Positions 16,433 to 26,627 of a stretch of 64,000 nt of DNA are shown in pieces. The DNA comes from Lachnospiraceae bacterium (lineage in GTDB: Bacteria > Bacillota > Clostridia > Lachnospirales > Lachnospiraceae). The DNA lies in contig JAFUZJ010000015.1 in the NCBI GenBank assembly GCA_017476665.1, forward strand, positions 1 to 64,000. Direction: 5' to 3'. The first letter of the stretch is position 1. Each line of letters starts with the position of its first letter. Both the position numbers and the translations under genes were made by a program. The notes beneath the pieces were generated by a model. It searched no databases. It was not told where the DNA came from and saw nothing but the letters and a program-made list of their open reading frames with translations.

Positions 16433-18796
16433 TTACTCGATATTGATAACCATATCCGCGCCGGCATAGTATCGCCGCCCGCTCGCCTTATGCTGATACA
16501 GCATTCCGGTCCGATACCGCCCCGGCCGCAGCCCCGCCTTGGCGATCCTGCAGGTAAAACCCGCCAGCCCTATATTCATCTCCCCGGGCAGAATGCTGCA
16601 TACGTCATACCGGTAGCGGTCATGCACGGAATACAGCAATACCTCTCCGTTTTCCGCAAGCAGCACAAACGCTCTGGAAAACATGGCGTTATCCGCGCCG
16701 GCCAGATAGCACCATCCTTCCGCAAACAGGATGTCCGGCTCTTCTTCCTGAAATTTACGCTGGATCAGCACACGATCCAGTGTAAGGCAAAGTGCACCGT
16801 TTTCCCATCGTTTTACCGCGCCCGCTGTCTCTTTCCCGCAGGATTCGCAGACCAGAAGCCTGTCCTCATACGGATAGGCGTAGCCTGTCACATACTCGGG
16901 TGAATTCTGGGTCAGATATGCGCTGTAGTAGGGATCGTTTTCCCTGCGTTCCGGATACATCGCATACAATCTGGCTTTTTCCGACAGAAGCCTCTTCCAC
17001 TTTTCATCCGACTGGTCATCTTTTCCCCGGCTCAAAGATTCATGATGCCACAGAACCGCATCATTTCTCTGGACATTGCGATAGCCGTGCCTGTAAAGTC
17101 TGAAGCAGAACTCCACATCATTATACGCCACCGCCATCTCTTCCTGCAACCCGCCCAGTTCATCATAAATCTGTTTTCGTACGAGCAGACAGGCTGCGGT
17201 CACGCCGATCATGTCCATGATCACCGCTCCGTGTCCGTAATAATAGAGCCTGTCATCCGGGAAGGTGATCAGTTTATGGGAAGGGCCGATGGCCAGGTTT
17301 GTGATCCCCGCATGCTGGATCCGCTCGCACTCCGGATACCAGAGTTTGGCTCCCACCGCGCCCGTTCCGGGCAAGAGAGCCTGCCCCACCAGAATCTTCA
17401 GCCAGTTCTCCTCCACGATCTCAATGTCATCGTTCAACAGCAAAATATATTCCCCTTCTGCCGCCTGCGCACCGCAGTTGCACATATGGGAAAAATTAAA
17501 CGGGGCCTGCTCGTACAGATACTTCGTTCCATATACTTTAGAAGAACGCTGTATATTTTTCAGGAACTGCTCCACTTTCCGTCGGTTTTCCGTACTGCTG
17601 CCGTTATCCACAATCAGAAATTCCACATTGGCGTAATCGGTCTTCTGTACAAAAGAGCAGATGCAATTCTTTAGCACCTCATAATTATCCTTCGACGGGA
17701 TCACCACCGACACCAACGGCTCATTCGGAATGACCGGCACCACGGACCATACCCCCTGCTCGCAGGTAGGAAACGCTTTCCCCTGAAAGCCCAGTCCGGC
17801 AAGCGCCGTCAGCTTGCCGTCCGCATAGGTCTGCTCATACCCCCAGTAATTCCCGTACCGCCTGTAGTCCTCGGAAACCGTAGTCTCCAGCACGGTCTCA
17901 CCGCTGTCGGCACTGTCAGCACGTCCGGCCTCCTGCCCGATCCGTCCCGTGTATAATACCAACGGCGTTCTGCATGCACTACTTGTGCATGCACTACCTG
18001 TGCATGCAAGCTGCAGGCACAGGTCATACAGGTTCTTCCGGCCGTCCCGGTCTCCACCAAGCTGCAGGTCTTTCACCCTGCTCACCCTGAGCCCCACATA
18101 GCTGCCAAAATAAAAGAATCCGAGCAGGGTATCCGGCGACCATTCCGGTTTAAAATACGGTGCAGACCGTTTGCCTGCCTCGTCCGCAAGATCCTCATCC
18201 CCGTACCAGAACACCGCATCCTTCTGTGTCCGCAGAGCCGCCAGTGCAAGTCTGGCTGCATGGGGATCCAGCCACCCGGGATGCTCCGCCAAAAGCAGAA
18301 GCTCCGGTTCTCTCCCGTGCTCCCACAATTCTTCCAACGAGCGGATGCCTGCCATATCCGCATATGCTTTGACTGCGCAAACCTCCTGCGCCTCTCTATC
18401 CGTCACGGAGCATTCCCGCAAAAACGATTCCCGCAGTCCCGGTTCGATCAGACGAATCCATTCCCCGTACGGGTCCGTCTGTCTCTCCAATTCCTGCTGA
18501 TACGCCCTGTAAACAGCCGCATCCTGCCCTGCGCTGTCTGCTGCTTTCCAGCCGCCCACGCTCCCCGTGCCTGCTCCCGTTCCGTTTTTCAGTTTCCGGA
18601 GCACACGCCCGGCCAGACGCGCCGGCGCCAGGACTTTCCAGGCAAAACTGCCTGTGATCCTGTGATATTTTTCAGACAGCTCGTCCCGTTTGTTCTGCAT
18701 CTCGTACAGCCTGGCCGTCAGTCTGGCCGCATTCTTTTTTTCTCTCTCATAGGCGCACCTGTAATATGCCGCCCAGTCATACACTTCTCTGTCCAT
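16433..18796 (-). CDS. large GT2-family glycosyltransferase
   Basis: A 787-residue protein. The N-terminus (1-70) is coiled-coil-like and resembles the same part of the neighbouring two-domain enzyme, including ITGSFAWKVLAPAR. Residues of about 100-340 look like a decayed or diverged first GT domain, with WYGDEDLAD but no clear Rossmann start. The intact GT2 domain (about 365-610) has SVVIPSKDNYEV, LLLNDDIEIV, AVGAKLWYP and FCFRLYRHGY. A C-terminal domain of about 120 residues follows. A 15-base tandem repeat (17971-18010) adds an ACT/SSAC-rich stretch in the diverged part. AAGGA precedes the ATG. Confidence 0.88.
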   Translation of the reverse strand: MDREVYDWAAYYRCAYEREKKNAARLTARLYEMQNKRDELSEKYHRITGSFAWKVLAPARLAGRVLRKLKNGTGAGTGSVGGWKAADSAGQDAAVYRAYQQELERQTDPYGEWIRLIEPGLRESFLRECSVTDREAQEVCAVKAYADMAGIRSLEELWEHGREPELLLLAEHPGWLDPHAARLALAALRTQKDAVFWYGDEDLADEAGKRSAPYFKPEWSPDTLLGFFYFGSYVGLRVSRVKDLQLGGDRDGRKNLYDLCLQLACTGSACTSSACRTPLVLYTGRIGQEAGRADSADSGETVLETTVSEDYRRYGNYWGYEQTYADGKLTALAGLGFQGKAFPTCEQGVWSVVPVIPNEPLVSVVIPSKDNYEVLKNCICSFVQKTDYANVEFLIVDNGSSTENRRKVEQFLKNIQRSSKVYGTKYLYEQAPFNFSHMCNCGAQAAEGEYILLLNDDIEIVEENWLKILVGQALLPGTGAVGAKLWYPECERIQHAGITNLAIGPSHKLITFPDDRLYYYGHGAVIMDMIGVTAACLLVRKQIYDELGGLQEEMAVAYNDVEFCFRLYRHGYRNVQRNDAVLWHHESLSRGKDDQSDEKWKRLLSEKARLYAMYPERRENDPYYSAYLTQNSPEYVTGYAYPYEDRLLVCESCGKETAGAVKRWENGALCLTLDRVLIQRKFQEEEPDILFAEGWCYLAGADNAMFSRAFVLLAENGEVLLYSVHDRYRYDVCSILPGEMNIGLAGFTCRIAKAGLRPGRYRTGMLYQHKASGRRYYAGADMVINIE
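17971..18010. repeat. 15-bp tandem repeat inside a glycosyltransferase gene
   Basis: The unit TGCATGCACTACyTG occurs twice (17971-17985 and 17986-18000), with a partial third copy. It keeps the reading frame and encodes a small Ala/Cys/Thr/Ser stretch, so it is likely a slippage expansion in a tolerant loop. Confidence 0.75.
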
Positions 18797-18814
18797 ACTG
18801 TCCTTATTTCTTCT

Positions 18815-20908
18815 CTAAAAGAACGGTCTCTTTGCCCGGATCAGCTCCTCCGTCATCTCGGCGGACAAGATCTCCACCCGTGCCCGGAACACCAGCGTCC
18901 CCGTCTCCTTAGGAGCCGCGTCCCCGGACAATTTCGTCAGATCGACGGTAATATTCGGATCTTCCGTATCAAACAGGACCACATCGCTGCTCTTTAACCG
19001 GGTTCCGTTCACGCTGACCAGCTTTTCATCCCGCAGTGCAACCGCTTTCCCGCGATAGGTGATCTCCCTCAGTTTGATCATGCAGGATCTGCTTCCCGGA
19101 TCCAGACGCACCCGTCTGACAGTCTGAGAGATTGTGATCTCACACGCTAACTCCCCGGATTCCACCTGAATTCCCTGCACAAAATAGGACTGGGGCTCGC
19201 TGAAGCCTGCTCCCGTATCCTCATAGACCTGAAACGCCGTCTGGGGCGACCTCTCGCAGCCTCCCGCACTGCCGCTCCGCAGGAGTTCGGTCAGCGTGAT
19301 CAGACGGTTTCCGATTTTCTCGCGGATCTGTGCCAGAGAAGCCCTGCCGCCGGTCACCTTCTTTTGAAACTCCGCTTCCATCCGCTCCACCTGCGCCGCC
19401 TGCATCTCCGTCAGGGAAAGTTCCTTCAGCATTCGGTCTCTGTCCAGCACGTTTCTTCTCTCATCTTCCAACAGGTAGCAATACACCGCCTTATAGATCA
19501 GCAGCTTCAGATCCGTTTCCTCGCCGGTCCACTCGTAATCGATCAGCGTCCATTTGTCCCCGTCCGTCAGAAGATTGGAAAAGATCAGATCCCTGCTTAT
19601 CAGATTTCCCCGATAGGACTCGCTCCGATAAGAAATCCGCTTTACATATTCCCGAAACAGCGCATAAAATCCCTCTATATCATGACTGAAGAGCTTCTCA
19701 TCCATACGTTTGGACAGCGGCTCGCCCTGTACAAACACGAATCGGGAATCCCTCTCCTGATCAGTTCCCTCGGAAAGGCACTGATTCACCGAGATAAGCC
19801 CGCCTTCATATCGGGCGGAAAGCTCACGATATGCTTTCGCCATCGTCTCCCCGCAGATATGCGCGCGTGCGGCATCCGTCATCGGATATTTTCTCACCAC
19901 GGTCTGCCCGTCCCTATCCCGCAGGATCTGCGTACAGATCGCATAGTCCGGCGCTCTGTCGTTGGAGTATTTCGCGTACTTTACAGGCAGCCCCGGTCCC
20001 GTCACCACCAGAAAGGAATTGGAGAAAAAGGGGAAGTTCCCCTCTTTGATCAACCCGTCAAAGGCATGTTTTTCGTCAAAAAGATGCAGTCTGTCCCTGT
20101 CAAAATTCCGCAGATTGTCCGAGAGTTCCCCTGTCTTTGGCAGATAGGAGTCACTGTACAGACAAGACATAAATTTGTAATCCGGATAGGGATAATAAAA
20201 ATGGGACTCCCAAACATCGGCCTGTTCCAGCACGCCTGCAAGCCCTTCCCGCCCGAAGGTGCGCACACCTTTGTTCTCGGAGTAATCCTCGATCCCCTCA
20301 AAAAAGCCGCCCGTGTGGTCCTCCCTGCAGCCGGCAAAATATTTCAGACCGTATTTATTTTCAATGGCGATCACAAGTCGTCCGCCTGCCGCCAGATGCT
20401 TCTTCAAGATCCGGATAAAATCCGCATGGGGCGTGTTACCGCCGATATAACTGTCTGCATATTCCAGCACACCGATCAGCATGATATAGTCATAATCCGT
20501 GGGCAGTTCCGGCTCAATATCCTTAAAATTCCCCACATGGATTGTAATGTTGTCGCACTCCCTGTGCCGATAGGCATTGATCATGCTACGCTTTTGGGAC
20601 AGTTCCACACAGGTTACACTGCCCGCCTTGCGGGACAGCACACCCGTGATCGCACCGCAGCCGCTTCCCACCTCCAACACTTTTGCCCCGTGTTCCATCG
20701 GGATCCACTCCACAATATTTTCGCGAAGTGTGGACAAATGATACAGGATTGGCCAGCTTCCCTGCCCTTCTATGAGTTCCGGATATTCTTCCTGCGTCCT
20801 GGAACGTGCGATCTCCAAAAGCGTTTCTTCCACTTCACCGTCGCAATAGAAATCCTGTCCCGGATACTTACTGTAATCCAGCGTGACTTTCCCAATATTC
20901 TCCGTCAT
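18815..20908 (-). CDS. SAM-dependent methyltransferase with kinase-like domain (WbdD-like architecture)
   Basis: A 697-residue protein. Residues 77-89 (VLEVGSGCGAITG) form the SAM-binding motif I of a class I methyltransferase, with VECS-like motif II and IMLIGVLEYAD downstream. A second part contains RDLIFSN (Asp440, Asn445) and LIDYEW (Asp457). This pattern resembles the catalytic and metal-binding loops of small-molecule kinases of the APH type. A helical stretch at about 500-545 and a beta-rich tail follow. The order methyltransferase, kinase, helical region recalls WbdD, which caps and so sets the length of ABC-exported O-polysaccharides. The gene lies next to the Wzt gene. AGGAG precedes the ATG. 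The methyltransferase call is firm; the kinase and capping role is inference. Confidence 0.85.
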   Translation of the reverse strand: MTENIGKVTLDYSKYPGQDFYCDGEVEETLLEIARSRTQEEYPELIEGQGSWPILYHLSTLRENIVEWIPMEHGAKVLEVGSGCGAITGVLSRKAGSVTCVELSQKRSMINAYRHRECDNITIHVGNFKDIEPELPTDYDYIMLIGVLEYADSYIGGNTPHADFIRILKKHLAAGGRLVIAIENKYGLKYFAGCREDHTGGFFEGIEDYSENKGVRTFGREGLAGVLEQADVWESHFYYPYPDYKFMSCLYSDSYLPKTGELSDNLRNFDRDRLHLFDEKHAFDGLIKEGNFPFFSNSFLVVTGPGLPVKYAKYSNDRAPDYAICTQILRDRDGQTVVRKYPMTDAARAHICGETMAKAYRELSARYEGGLISVNQCLSEGTDQERDSRFVFVQGEPLSKRMDEKLFSHDIEGFYALFREYVKRISYRSESYRGNLISRDLIFSNLLTDGDKWTLIDYEWTGEETDLKLLIYKAVYCYLLEDERRNVLDRDRMLKELSLTEMQAAQVERMEAEFQKKVTGGRASLAQIREKIGNRLITLTELLRSGSAGGCERSPQTAFQVYEDTGAGFSEPQSYFVQGIQVESGELACEITISQTVRRVRLDPGSRSCMIKLREITYRGKAVALRDEKLVSVNGTRLKSSDVVLFDTEDPNITVDLTKLSGDAAPKETGTLVFRARVEILSAEMTEELIRAKRPFF

Positions 20909-20919
20909 GCCTGCTCTCC

Positions 20920-22212
20920 TTATGCTTTTTGGACAAACGGTATGATCTTGTCCTGTTCCGCCGCATCCTTCACTTCCATGGTGGTATCCATGTCATAAAA
21001 TCCGACCGTATTCTTGTCGGAAACAACCGTGACATGCAGGGCATCGTAAAGTCTGTGATACACTTCAAAATCATCTCCGTTATACCCCGTCACGCCGAAA
21101 GAGATCAGATATTCTCCCCCCTGAAGACTCATTTTCTGCCGAAAAGAGACATCCTTGATCTGACCGGGCCACACAGAATCCAAAAACGCTTTCTCTATCA
21201 TGGAATTGGTCCCTGTGATCTCCGTCCCCTGTACATTTTTAAAAGACATGGCAAAGATCGGCGCCGGAAGCGTATCGGTGAACTCCACCGTCATATGCAC
21301 CGTAAACTCCGTCCCCTTGATCACCGCCGTGGTCTTCGTGCCCTTGTCATCCGTAATGTAATATTCCAGGATCCGGGCCTGCCCGGTTCCGTATTCCAGC
21401 AGCTGGGGATTCACATCCTCCTGCACGGAAACCTCCTGCGGCAACTCATATTGTCCTACCAGCACACGCTTATAGGCGTCGATCATCTCTTTGGGTTTTC
21501 CGACGCCGAGGATCTCTCCCTTATTCAACAGAAAAACCCTGTCGCAATACTTACTGATACTGCTCAGGTCATGGCTTACAAATACGATGGTCTTACCCAT
21601 CTCCTTAAATTCCTCAAACTTGTGGTAACACTTTGCCTGAAAGAACACATCCCCTACGGAAAGTGCCTCGTCCACGATCAGGATCTCCGGCTCGATATTG
21701 ATGGCCACCGCAAAAGCCAGCCGCACAAACATGCCGCTGGAATAAGTCTTTACAGGCTGGTACACATAGTCCCCGATGTCCGCGAATTCCAGGATCGCAG
21801 GAAGTTTCTCATCAATCTCCTTCTCAGAAAATCCCATCATTGTACCGTTCAGATACACGTTCTCAATCCCGTTGTACTCCTGATTAAAACCGGCACCCAA
21901 TTCCAACAGTGCGGAAATCCTGCCGTCCACCGCCACTTCCCCCTCTGTGGGATTCAGCACACCGGTAATGATCTTCAAAATGGTCGACTTGCCGGATCCG
22001 TTTGTACCGATGATCCCCACCGTCTCGCCCCGACGGATATCCATGCTGACCCCCTTCAGGGCATAGTGCAGCTTATACTTGGTCTTTCCTCCCAACCCCA
22101 GCGCTTCTTTCAGGCGATCCTTTGGGTTGTCATACAGCTTATATATTTTTTTCACATTTTTGACGGCAATGGCAATCCCGTCCTGTTTTGCCGTCTGTTC
22201 CTGATTGTCCAT
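20920..22212 (-). CDS. ABC transporter ATP-binding protein for polysaccharide export, with C-terminal cargo domain (Wzt-like)
   Basis: Energises export of the finished polysaccharide through the permease at 23768-24751. It has Walker A GTNGSGKST, signature YSSGMFVRLAFA, Walker B ILIVDEALSVGD and the switch His in VSHDLSS. Beyond the ATPase (about 1-250) there is an extra domain of about 160 residues with a beta-sandwich pattern (YYITDDKG, FTVHMTVEF, VTGYNGDDFEVY) like the C-terminal Wzt domain that recognises the glycan's capped end. The ATG at 22212 is chosen over a GTG at 22224 that overlaps the upstream gene; the upstream GGGAG/GAGAG sites are weak. Confidence 0.94.
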   Translation of the reverse strand: MDNQEQTAKQDGIAIAVKNVKKIYKLYDNPKDRLKEALGLGGKTKYKLHYALKGVSMDIRRGETVGIIGTNGSGKSTILKIITGVLNPTEGEVAVDGRISALLELGAGFNQEYNGIENVYLNGTMMGFSEKEIDEKLPAILEFADIGDYVYQPVKTYSSGMFVRLAFAVAINIEPEILIVDEALSVGDVFFQAKCYHKFEEFKEMGKTIVFVSHDLSSISKYCDRVFLLNKGEILGVGKPKEMIDAYKRVLVGQYELPQEVSVQEDVNPQLLEYGTGQARILEYYITDDKGTKTTAVIKGTEFTVHMTVEFTDTLPAPIFAMSFKNVQGTEITGTNSMIEKAFLDSVWPGQIKDVSFRQKMSLQGGEYLISFGVTGYNGDDFEVYHRLYDALHVTVVSDKNTVGFYDMDTTMEVKDAAEQDKIIPFVQKA

Positions 22213-22220
22213 ATTATCTC

Positions 22221-23720
22221 TCACTCCCGCGGCAGCAGAAAAACCGCTTCCTTGTCATACCAGCTTGCCAGCGACCGGTTGGACTCATTCTCCGGGTCTT
22301 CCGACAGATCACCCATGCAGAGAAACCAGGGTTTCCAAATATAAGGCTCTAATCCTACCGTCTGCTCATCGCTCTTCAAGCGCGCGACCCGTTCCAGATA
22401 TTCCTGATAAAAATTATTTGCCTCTCCCGTATGAATATAATAGTAGGCGCCATAGGAACTGAAACTGCCCGCCTGATTGCTCTCCGTATGAAAGACCAAA
22501 AGCACCATCACTGCGATCAGAGGATAAAACCACCAGGAAAACATTTGGGACTTGCGTGACCCTTTCCGCTTTTTCCAAATCCAGCCGCACCAATAGATCA
22601 CATTGAGAAGCAACAGCATCTGCCAGGTCAGTTTTACGGCGTTCAGCGTTCTGCCCAATCCACCGTGCCCCAGCGAATACAGGCTGGGCGTAAACCCGGT
22701 GGCATACAGGCATACGGACCACAGGCTTACCACTCCCGGAAGCGGGAAGGTAAATGTCGTCCTGCTCACTATATGCAGCAGGATTGGCAACAGAAACAGC
22801 AGGATGACAAACGCCATCCATCCGGTAAACTGCCAGGCCCTCTTTCCGCCTTCCGCGAAAGAATACACAATCGCTCTCCAGGGAGACATCCCCCATCCGA
22901 TATAACTGTCTGCCCGCCTCATATTACCCGGGGCTGAAACATTCAGGTAAAAGCCGGCCACATACACTCCAAGCACCGGCAGTATCCAGAAAGTTTCCGG
23001 TCGTCTCCTGACCGCTTCCATAACCATGATCGACACTAGGATCAACAGCCCTTGCAACGCCGTGACAAAATTGGCCCCTGCCACCACAAATGCCAGGATC
23101 ACAGCCACGATCATCCTAAAAACTTTTCGAATCCAGCCTTTCTGCTTCTCTTCTCTCTGTATGATCCGTATTGTGATCGCGGTCAATATCATCAAAAAAG
23201 AGTGCATGCCCACATAGTGCACGCCTCCATTGTACCAATAGATCCCTTCTTTTGCCGTGTGGATCAGTTCCAACGCCAGAACAGCGCCGCCAAATCCTAC
23301 CGCTAACGCGTGTATCCGGTCTGCGCGAAGCAATACCCTCACAACAGTATATAAAAGCAGAGATACGGCAAAGGTCAGAATCAGGATCAGAAAAACCGGT
23401 CCCAGATAATAGTATTCCTCTCCCCAAATTGCCGGCATCAAAGTCATAAAAAAGATAGAACTGTATGTCCCCTGCCATGCATACCAGGAGGTTCTTATAC
23501 TTTCCCAGGCACCTTTTATGGCATTTCCCCAGGTCATGCCATCCCACAGCATCTGATCTCTGGCAAAACGCCCATAATTATAATCGTCATACCACGGCAC
23601 AGAATACCCTGCCAGTCTGAGGAGCGGATATAACGAGAGTAACAGTACCAGTATTGTCATTCCGAGATACCACACCGGCTCTATGCGCCATTGTAGAAAC
23701 TTTCTCATTTTACGTTTCAT
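22221..23720 (-). CDS. polytopic membrane protein, GT-C-like (DUF6056-like)
   Basis: About 499 residues from the ATG at 23720, with AGGA upstream. There are roughly 10-12 membrane segments. An acidic motif WYDDYNYG lies in the first external loop, as in GT-C glycosyltransferases that use polyprenyl-linked sugars. A soluble tail of about 80 residues ends the protein. I recall similar proteins under DUF6056, but this is from memory. It lies between the permease and ATPase genes of the exporter, so it probably modifies the exported chain outside the membrane. The sugar is unknown. Confidence 0.78.
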   Translation of the reverse strand: MKRKMRKFLQWRIEPVWYLGMTILVLLLSLYPLLRLAGYSVPWYDDYNYGRFARDQMLWDGMTWGNAIKGAWESIRTSWYAWQGTYSSIFFMTLMPAIWGEEYYYLGPVFLILILTFAVSLLLYTVVRVLLRADRIHALAVGFGGAVLALELIHTAKEGIYWYNGGVHYVGMHSFLMILTAITIRIIQREEKQKGWIRKVFRMIVAVILAFVVAGANFVTALQGLLILVSIMVMEAVRRRPETFWILPVLGVYVAGFYLNVSAPGNMRRADSYIGWGMSPWRAIVYSFAEGGKRAWQFTGWMAFVILLFLLPILLHIVSRTTFTFPLPGVVSLWSVCLYATGFTPSLYSLGHGGLGRTLNAVKLTWQMLLLLNVIYWCGWIWKKRKGSRKSQMFSWWFYPLIAVMVLLVFHTESNQAGSFSSYGAYYYIHTGEANNFYQEYLERVARLKSDEQTVGLEPYIWKPWFLCMGDLSEDPENESNRSLASWYDKEAVFLLPRE

Positions 23721-23767
23721 TCTGCTTTTCCTGCATTCCTTCTGTATACCAGAATTTATCAAACATC

Positions 23768-24751
23768 TTACAATACATCTGCAAAATGTACCTTCAACCG
23801 CTTAAAGATCAGTGCGCCGATCCCAAACAGGATCATGGTGGCGATCCAAAAATACATAGTGGAAAAAAAGTCCTCAAAAAACCATTCTCTCTCGTAAATC
23901 GCACTGCGATACCCGTTGACAATATAGACCAACGGATTCAGCTTCAAAAGACTCACCCATCTGTTGTCACCGATATTATTGATATCCCATAGAATGGGCG
24001 TGGCCCACATACCGATCTGCAATGCGATCCCGATGATCTGTGCCAGATCATTGAAAAACACGACGATCGCACAGGTGGTATAACTGAGTGCCAGCACAAA
24101 AATAAACAGACACGCGCTGTAATAAACCAATTGTATCGTATAGATCGTCGGATAATACCCATAGATTGCCGCCACGATCAGGAGCACAATCACAAAAAAC
24201 ACATGGATGAACGTGGCTGCGATCACCTTGATGATCGGCAGGATACTGATCTTGAACACAACTTTTTTCACCAGATAATTATATTCCCGCAGGGCATTTG
24301 TCCCGTTGTTCAGCGCTTCGCTGAAATAAAACCACGGCACCAGCCCGGCTGTCAGAAAAAGCACAAACGGCACCTGTGCTGAAGTCCTGCTGGCGTTTCC
24401 GCCCATGATCACATCAAACACTACATAATACATACCGACCGTCACCACGGGCTGCAGCATTGCCCAGAATGCGCCCAGATAAGATCCTGCGTAACGTTTT
24501 TTGAAATCATTTTTTGCAAGTTTCCAGATCAGATGCCTGCTCTGCCAAAGTTCCTGCGGCAAAACAATAAATTTATCATATCCCCTTACAAACACCAGAC
24601 AGGAAACCAGGATCACCATGACGGAGATTCCTTTCTTCATGATTTCCTGAACCGGATCTGCATTCGGATTGCTGTGCAGCAAAATAATCGCCGCCAGGAT
24701 CGTCGCCGCTGCAAGGAACAGCGCAATCCCTTTTCTCTTACTTATTTGCAT
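23768..24751 (-). CDS. ABC transporter permease for polysaccharide export (Wzm/TagG-like)
   Basis: Membrane partner of the Wzt-like ATPase. About 327 residues from the ATG at 24751, with GGAG upstream; this start overlaps the rfbC stop by 10 bases, suggesting coupling. Two extra membrane segments at the N-terminus precede the family core, which begins with LIWKLAKNDFKKRYAGSYLGAFWAMLQP and includes the LVPWFYFSEAL block. The family has about six segments; with the N-terminal pair this one has about eight. ABC-2 fold is expected. Confidence 0.93.
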   Translation of the reverse strand: MQISKRKGIALFLAAATILAAIILLHSNPNADPVQEIMKKGISVMVILVSCLVFVRGYDKFIVLPQELWQSRHLIWKLAKNDFKKRYAGSYLGAFWAMLQPVVTVGMYYVVFDVIMGGNASRTSAQVPFVLFLTAGLVPWFYFSEALNNGTNALREYNYLVKKVVFKISILPIIKVIAATFIHVFFVIVLLIVAAIYGYYPTIYTIQLVYYSACLFIFVLALSYTTCAIVVFFNDLAQIIGIALQIGMWATPILWDINNIGDNRWVSLLKLNPLVYIVNGYRSAIYEREWFFEDFFSTMYFWIATMILFGIGALIFKRLKVHFADVL

Positions 24752-25299
24752 GCCAGATACTCCTTCAGTCCGCCCCACTTGGTATCCTTTTCGGATAAGA
24801 GGAGCTCCATATCCTCCGCAAACGGCCATTCCACTCCGATCTCAGGATCGTCATAACGGATGCCGCCCTCATCTCCCGGATGATAATAATCGGAGCATTT
24901 ATAGAAAAATTCTGCATAGTCGGACAGCACAAGAAATCCATGTGCAAAATTTTTAGGGATAAAAAATTGCTTTTTATTCTCTTCCGACAACAGGACGCCA
25001 AACCACTTTCCGAACGTCGGCGACCCCTCTCTGAGATCCACCGCCACATCAAAGACCTCTCCCCGGATCACCCGCACAAGCTTGTCCTGAGGAAATTCCT
25101 TTTGAAAATGAAGACCTCTGAGTACGCCGCGCTTGGATGCCGACTGATTATCCTGTACAAATACCTGCGGTATGCCGGCCGCTTTATAATCTTCATACTG
25201 GTAGGTCTCCATAAAATAGCCTCTGGCATCTCCGAACACCTTCGGAGTGATCACCTTTAATCCCTCTATCTCACATGTTTCCACTGTGATCTGTCCCAT
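24742..25299 (-). CDS. rfbC: dTDP-4-dehydrorhamnose 3,5-epimerase
   Basis: Third step of dTDP-L-rhamnose synthesis. At 185 residues it has the family length. Core motifs are YFMETYQ, QDNQSASKRGVLRGLHFQ (catalytic His), VRVIRGEVFDVAVDLR, and IPKNFAHGFLVLS with YKCSDYYHPGDEGG. GGAGG precedes the ATG. It lies between the GH25 gene and the permease. RfbD, the last enzyme of the pathway, is not in this window. Confidence 0.97.
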   Translation of the reverse strand: MGQITVETCEIEGLKVITPKVFGDARGYFMETYQYEDYKAAGIPQVFVQDNQSASKRGVLRGLHFQKEFPQDKLVRVIRGEVFDVAVDLREGSPTFGKWFGVLLSEENKKQFFIPKNFAHGFLVLSDYAEFFYKCSDYYHPGDEGGIRYDDPEIGVEWPFAEDMELLLSEKDTKWGGLKEYLACK

Positions 25300-25325
25300 G
25301 TTATTTCCTCCGTCCTGTCACATAC

Positions 25326-26627
25326 TTATTCATACATAATATTCATGTCCACATTGCCCTCGATGCCATCCACATGACCTTTCGAGCTATACTGCCACAT
25401 TCTGTAGTAACCCTGGTACAGCGGCACGCTTCGGTACTCCGCCAGCCAGATATAGTAGTCTTCCAGCCGTCTCGTCTGAAGATTGTGATCATACCAGTTC
25501 CTGCTGGCATAAACTCCCGCCTGATATCCTCCGTTGCGGATCGTCCTGCAGAACGCATCGCACACCAACGTTCTTGTATCGATATCCAGCCCGTCTGCCC
25601 GGCCGTTTCCTCCGGCTCCTTCCGTATCGATAAAGACCGGATAGGTGATCTCATATTCCTTGATCCACTCTAATACAGCAGATGCTTCTTCCACTGCCTC
25701 CACCTCATTGGTGGCCTGCGTAAAGAAATATACGCCCACCGGCACACCGGCCGACGCAGCTCCCTTCATATTCGCTTCAAAACAGATATCCTGCACCAGA
25801 CTTCCCGTGGAAGAGCCGCGATATCCCGCCCGCACGATGGCAAACTGCACGCCCGCTGTCTTGGCGCGGTCCCAGTCAATATCCCCGTTCCATTTGGATA
25901 CGTCGATCCCGGCTTTTGTCTTTCCGCTAAACGCTTTCAGATCCGTCATTTCCGTCTTGTCCGCATCCGCCAGCGCATCCTTCTCACCGGTATCCTCCGC
26001 AGCCGCATCTATCTCACTCTCTTTTCTGATCAGAAGAGAGATATCACGAATTGGAAGATATTCCACCTTGTTTTTTACTTTGACTCTGGTCTGACTGGCA
26101 GGCACTTTATATCCCGATATCGGTGAAAGCTGCACCAGGTATTCCCCCGCATCCAAATCTCCGATATAGATCACACCGTCTTTATCCAGATCCTTATACC
26201 GTCCGTCCTTGGAAGAGCCCTCCGCCGCCTCGGTCTTTTCCAGCTCCACAAAAAAGCTTTCTCCGGGCACCAGATTTCCCGCCGTATCCACAATCTGGAT
26301 CCGCAGGTCTTTCTCAATGGATGTCACTATAAGGGAGAGGTGATTCGACAGATCCTTCGCCGCTTCCAATACCGCATTTCTCTCCGGATCAAAGAAACCG
26401 TCATCCCGCTCAAAAGCCTTTTCATCCGTACCAATCCTGGCAGGATCCATGTTCCTATCCTCTGTCGGTTCCTCTTCGGACACGGACATCGACTGACTTT
26501 CCTGCACGTTTTGCTTCTGGCTGCCGGCCCCGAATCGGTTCTGATTGGACCATAGCACGGCTAACATGACCGCCAGGATCACAGCCAGACTGGAAAGGAT
26601 CGCAGTCCACTGTAATTTAGAGTCCAT
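25326..26627 (-). CDS. membrane-anchored GH25 muramidase
   Basis: A 433-residue protein: one N-terminal membrane segment (about 6-27), a Glu/Ser-rich linker, a beta-rich domain of about 100 residues with [13 protein letters not shown], and a GH25 domain from about 240 to the end. The catalytic acids are in DVSKWNG and FIDTEGAG, both intact. GH25 enzymes cut the MurNAc-GlcNAc bond, and here the anchor puts the domain at the wall side. GAGGT precedes the ATG, and the gene starts 11 bases inside the rfbA end. It is paralogous to the larger protein at 30622-33477. A role in opening the wall for glycan export or attachment is plausible but not shown. Confidence 0.9.
   Translation of the reverse strand: MDSKLQWTAILSSLAVILAVMLAVLWSNQNRFGAGSQKQNVQESQSMSVSEEEPTEDRNMDPARIGTDEKAFERDDGFFDPERNAVLEAAKDLSNHLSLIVTSIEKDLRIQIVDTAGNLVPGESFFVELEKTEAAEGSSKDGRYKDLDKDGVIYIGDLDAGEYLVQLSPISGYKVPASQTRVKVKNKVEYLPIRDISLLIRKESEIDAAAEDTGEKDALADADKTEMTDLKAFSGKTKAGIDVSKWNGDIDWDRAKTAGVQFAIVRAGYRGSSTGSLVQDICFEANMKGAASAGVPVGVYFFTQATNEVEAVEEASAVLEWIKEYEITYPVFIDTEGAGGNGRADGLDIDTRTLVCDAFCRTIRNGGYQAGVYASRNWYDHNLQTRRLEDYYIWLAEYRSVPLYQGYYRMWQYSSKGHVDGIEGNVDMNIMYE

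Noticed and set aside
19364-20998. Long open frame on the plus strand (544 codons) opposite the methyltransferase gene
   Set aside because: It is antisense to a gene with clear SAM-binding motifs, has no ribosome binding site or recognisable domain, and its His/Arg/Leu-rich sequence is typical of an antisense frame in this composition.
20929-22344. Plus-strand open frame of 471 codons
   Set aside because: Fully antisense to the Wzt-like ATPase gene, which has Walker A, Walker B and signature motifs; no start signal or domain.
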